Below the pieces are notes generated by a model that had not been told where the DNA came from, ran no database searches, and saw only the letters and a list, made by a program, of their open reading frames with translations. Below are positions 12,784 through 15,135 of a stretch of 15,135 nt of DNA, one piece after another. This DNA comes from Peptococcaceae bacterium (GTDB lineage: Bacteria > Bacillota > Peptococcia > DRI-13 > UBA5745). The stretch lies in NCBI GenBank assembly GCA_031264885.1, contig JAISDM010000065.1, forward strand, positions 1 through 15,135, given 5' to 3'. How positions within the stretch are numbered: position 1 is the stretch's first letter; each line of letters starts with the position of its first letter. The position numbers were made by a program, and so were the translations under genes.

Positions 12784-14601
12784 ATGGGAAGATTTGTTGA
12801 CGCGTACCGCTACGAGGACTTGCCGGCGCTGGTGAACGCCGGCAGGGGGCTCGCTCCGCTTGACCTTGTGATCACCAACGCGAAGATTGTCGATGTGATT
12901 ACGGAAACGACGGCGCCGGGCGAGATTTGGGTGAAAAACGGCGTCGTCGTCCATGTGGAGCGCGGCAGTTTCGGGCAATTCAAAGCGCGGCAAGTGTTTG
13001 ACGCGAAAGGCGCGTATGTCGCGCCGGGGCTGATGGACTCGCATGTGCATATTGAGAGTTCCATGATGTCCCCGTACTACTTCGGGCGGGCGGTGGTGGT
13101 CCACGGCACGACGGCGGTTTTTACAGACCCGCACGAAATCACCAATGTCGCCGGGCAGAAGGGCATAGATTATATGTACCAAAACAGCCGTGTTGACCCG
13201 GTGATGCGGCAGTTCATTCTGGTTCCGTCGTGTGTGCCGGCGGTGCCCAAGCTGGAGTCGGCCGGGGCGGTGATTGGCGGCGCGGATGTGGAGTACAATG
13301 CCGGCGAGTACCCTGACGCGGTCATCGGCTTGGCGGAAGTGATGGACTATATAGGCGTGATCAACGGCGACCCGCGGATGACCGAGATCCTGAACGCGGC
13401 GCGGGCGAAGGGCTTGTATCTCCAGAGCCATTATTCCGGCATTCACGGCCGGGACCTGTCGGCCTACCTGCTGGCGGGTCTGGGCGGCAACCACGAAATC
13501 CGCGGCGCGGAGGACGCGGAGGAGGTTTTGAGAGCGGGCGGATGGGTCGATTTTCGCGGCAGCAGTTCGATTGACGACAGCTTGAACGACCTGCTGCCGG
13601 CGCTGCGGAAATTCCCGAATCCCAGCATACTCCGGGTGACGCTCTGCACGGACGATGTACACGCCGCGGACTTGGCCGACCGCGCCCACGGCCACATCAA
13701 CAAGGTGGCGGCGCGGGTCGTCGCCTTTGGCATCGCGCCGGAAACGGCGATCGCCTACGCGACGCGCAATGTCGCGCAAGAATACGGCATTGAGAATCTC
13801 GGCGTGATTCGGGCGGGCAACCTGGCGGATTTCATCGTATTTAACGACTTCGCGGCGCTGGAACCGACCGCGGTTTTTGTCGGCGGCGTACAGCAAGTGG
13901 CGGACGGTAAGCTGGTCAGCCCGGCGCGGCCCGAACTGGCGCGGCCGGCGGCCGGCCTGCAGGCGGAGATTTGCCAGACCATGAGGCTCGGCGAAGTCAA
14001 AGCGGAGAAACTGATTCCGGCGAAAAAGACCGGCGCCAACACGGCATTGGTCAACACACTGGTGTTTGACGGCTTATTCACGAAGCCGGGGCAGGAGACG
14101 CTTCCGCTAAAGAACGGCCAACTGGATCTTTCCGGCCGCGACGACCTGTGCTTTATCGCGGTTTGCGACCGCTACGGCCTGGAAACCGTCTCCCTGGGCG
14201 TTTTGCGGAACTTCGGCTTGCGGTACGGCGCGGTGGCCACCACGGTGTCCCACGACAGCCACAACCTGACGTTAATCTACAAAGACCCGGAAACAGCGGC
14301 TTACCTCGCCAACCGGCTGATCGGACACGGCGGCGGCGTCGCGGCGGCGGCGGACAGCGGCCATTGCCGCGTGGTGGAGCTGCCGGCCGGCGGCTTGATG
14401 TCGCTGCTGCCGGCGGAAGAACTCGCGCCCAAAATCCACGGGCTGGAAACGATGCTGCCGGAACTGTTCGGCCCGGAACCGGCCTCTCTCCTCAAGATGG
14501 CCGTGTTGACACTGCCGGTCATCCCGGAGATTCGCGTGACGAACAAAGGCGTTGTCAATACGGTGAGCCAAGAGTTTATCCCCTTGTTCCCGGAGCCGTA
14601 G
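12784..14601 (+). CDS. ade: Adenine deaminase (Ade family), with divergent active-site motifs
   Basis: A 605-residue amidohydrolase with the Ade two-domain layout. Adenine deaminase converts adenine to hypoxanthine and ammonia at a binuclear metal centre. Visible: GLMDSHVHIESSMMSP (82-97) with metal ligands His87 and His89, Glu185 (LAEVMDY) as the expected bridging ligand, His216, His237, Asp290/Asp291 in CTDD, and the C-terminal HDSHN (490-494) and AGGLMS (535-540) motifs. Unlike typical Ade proteins, the usual GHAPGL reads SHYSGI (215-220), the DHE reads NHE (236-238), and GHID reads GHIN (303-306). AGAGGGGA precedes the ATG. The TAG stop lies inside a palindromic repeat. A 6-aminopurine is the likely substrate; specificity may differ from standard Ade. 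Confidence 0.88.
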   Translation: MGRFVDAYRYEDLPALVNAGRGLAPLDLVITNAKIVDVITETTAPGEIWVKNGVVVHVERGSFGQFKARQVFDAKGAYVAPGLMDSHVHIESSMMSPYYFGRAVVVHGTTAVFTDPHEITNVAGQKGIDYMYQNSRVDPVMRQFILVPSCVPAVPKLESAGAVIGGADVEYNAGEYPDAVIGLAEVMDYIGVINGDPRMTEILNAARAKGLYLQSHYSGIHGRDLSAYLLAGLGGNHEIRGAEDAEEVLRAGGWVDFRGSSSIDDSLNDLLPALRKFPNPSILRVTLCTDDVHAADLADRAHGHINKVAARVVAFGIAPETAIAYATRNVAQEYGIENLGVIRAGNLADFIVFNDFAALEPTAVFVGGVQQVADGKLVSPARPELARPAAGLQAEICQTMRLGEVKAEKLIPAKKTGANTALVNTLVFDGLFTKPGQETLPLKNGQLDLSGRDDLCFIAVCDRYGLETVSLGVLRNFGLRYGAVATTVSHDSHNLTLIYKDPETAAYLANRLIGHGGGVAAAADSGHCRVVELPAGGLMSLLPAEELAPKIHGLETMLPELFGPEPASLLKMAVLTLPVIPEIRVTNKGVVNTVSQEFIPLFPEP

Positions 14602-14621
14602 GGGCGGCATCCTGCCGCCCG
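14598..14621. repeat. Palindromic repeat, family A, copy 3 (single arm)
   Basis: Identical over 24 nt to the right arm of the copy at 120-189 (166-189): GTAGGGGCGG... ending in TGCCGCCCG. The left arm and spacer are missing. Its first bases overlap the end of the deaminase gene and provide the TAG stop. It can form an 8-bp hairpin just after the coding region. Confidence 0.88.
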
Positions 14622-14648
14622 GGGCCATCCGGAAATTATCATATGTTT

Positions 14649-14723
14649 GTCATTCCGGGCTTGTCCCGGAATCCAGGTTCCTTGGTTTATCATTTTTGGA
14701 TTCCGGCATAAAGCCGGAATGAC
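14649..14723. repeat. Palindromic interspersed repeat, family B
   Basis: Two 27-nt arms (14649-14675 and 14697-14723) are imperfect inverted copies, both beginning or ending with GTCATTCCGG/CCGGAATGAC. Each arm is also an internal hairpin: ATTCCGGG with CCCGGAAT, and ATTCCGGC with GCCGGAAT. A partial further copy, TCCGGAATGACGG, follows at about 14737-14749. This type of repeat is common between genes in many bacterial genomes and often causes spurious small gene calls. There is no transposase. Confidence 0.85.
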
Positions 14724-14819
14724 GGGGACAGACGAGTCCGGAATGACGGAAGCGGGAATTCGCGTTAGCCAGAGACGGGCCAGACTGTCCGAAAATGATT
14801 TTCTCATCTCCAGCTCGAT

Positions 14820-15014
14820 TCAGCTATTTTCCCAGTTCGATCCTATTATTTTTAAAAACCGAGGTAAAATTGAAAACACCCAGGATATTGATGGCTCTTT
14901 GGCTCTTTCCGTCAACGGATGCTCCGCTTCAAATTCGAGGACATCTTTATAATCCTTCAATTTTATTTGAATAGCCCCGTAAAATGCCGGATGCCCCGCG
15001 ATTTGTTTTTTGAT
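14820..15014 (-). pseudogene. Decayed fragment of a conserved clostridial hypothetical protein
   Basis: On the minus strand, 64 codons from 15014 to the TGA at 14820 read I-K-K-Q-I-A-G-H-P-A-F-Y-G-A-I-Q and then L-K-D-Y-K-D-V-L-E-F-E-A-E-H-P-L-T. From memory this resembles the N-terminus of a repeated clostridial family of unknown function (HPAFY-x-AIQ, then E-x-EH-x-L). The position where the initiator ATG should be reads ATC (15014-15012), with GAAGGGAG about 8-9 nt upstream and an in-frame TGA between them. After the L-T the sequence no longer resembles the family and soon stops. Loss of start and C-terminus makes a remnant likely. Family memory is uncertain. Confidence 0.5.
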
Positions 15015-15043
15015 GGGGAGTCACTCCCTTCTTTCTATAGATG

Positions 15044-15072
15044 ATTATACAATAAGTTCACGCCGCCGTACA
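15044..15072 (-). promoter_or_regulatory. Possible promoter of the decayed minus-strand gene
   Basis: On the minus strand a consensus TATAAT (15049-15044) lies about 30 nt before the lost start codon of the fragment at 15014. A -35 is poor: TGTACG (15072-15067) at 17-nt spacing. Between promoter and gene, GGGAGT-G-ACTCCC forms a short palindrome that includes the ribosome site. Confidence 0.35.
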
Positions 15073-15095
15073 CGAGGATTTTATGTTTTCCGCAA

Positions 15096-15134
15096 TTATC
15101 CTATGCGTTCCGCCAGATGGCAGGCGACAAAATG
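15096..15134 (-). CDS. Possible C-terminal end of a minus-strand gene entering from the right (partial)
   Basis: One minus-strand frame at the very edge reads H-F-V-A-C-H-L-A-E-R-I-G and stops with TAA (15098-15096). The composition looks protein-like and the direction agrees with the fragment to its left. With 12 codons this is only a possibility; the family is not recognised. A competing plus-strand start (ATG 15083 after GAGG) cannot be excluded. Confidence 0.22.
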   Translation of the reverse strand, partial: HFVACHLAERIG

Positions 15135-15135
15135 T

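Noticed and set aside
14649..14723. Insertion sequence ends
   Set aside because: Only 21 bp lie between the arms and there is no transposase, so this is a small repeat and not an IS element.

Overview
The window looks like a piece of chromosome from an anaerobic, fairly GC-rich Firmicute (Clostridia/Eubacteriales-like). Evidence: strong AGGAGG-type ribosome binding sites, occasional TTG and GTG starts, tightly packed operons, an FtsX/MacB-type exporter with a TetR regulator and no outer-membrane partner, and a complete set of subunits for an oxygen-sensitive benzoyl-CoA-reductase-type enzyme. The species assignment is inference.

Left edge (1-330). The first bases hold the start codon and ribosome binding site of a minus-strand gene that leaves the window, with a good sigma-70-type promoter behind it. 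A 70-bp palindromic interspersed repeat follows (120-189). Positions 190-261 show nothing recognisable. A textbook TetR operator (262-281) then overlaps the promoter of the next operon.

Exporter operon (331-5299, +). TetR-family regulator, ABC ATPase, eight-helix FtsX-type permease and HlyD/RND-type adaptor form an autoregulated efflux or export system.

Minus-strand pair (5318-6765). A glycerate kinase and a small cysteine-rich protein are translationally coupled by an ATGA overlap. The 148-bp divergent region (6766-6913) carries a glycerate-kinase promoter, an operator-like inverted repeat and a 10-bp tandem repeat.

Reductase operon (6914-11120, +). Four genes encode two different BadF/BadG-type ATP-dependent activator subunits (293 and 258 residues) flanking two catalytic-type Fe-S subunits (386 and 441 residues). 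The composition matches class I benzoyl-CoA reductase of the bzd (NOPQ) kind, here in Q-N-O-P order. The substrate is not shown by the sequence.

Purine genes (11264-14601, +). An AzgA-type NCS2 purine permease and an adenine-deaminase-family enzyme with altered motifs follow, separated from the reductase genes by a second copy of the palindromic repeat. A single-arm copy of that repeat supplies the stop codon of the deaminase. The colocation of a low-potential, ring-reducing enzyme type with purine uptake and deamination genes is the most interesting point of the window, but functional coupling is unproven.

Right edge (14602-15135). No intact gene is visible. It holds the end of the third repeat copy, a second type of palindromic repeat (14649-14723), a decayed minus-strand gene fragment that has lost its start codon and C-terminus (14820-15014), and possibly the last codons of another minus-strand gene (15096-15134). 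I see nothing functional in 14724-14819 apart from partial repeat similarity.
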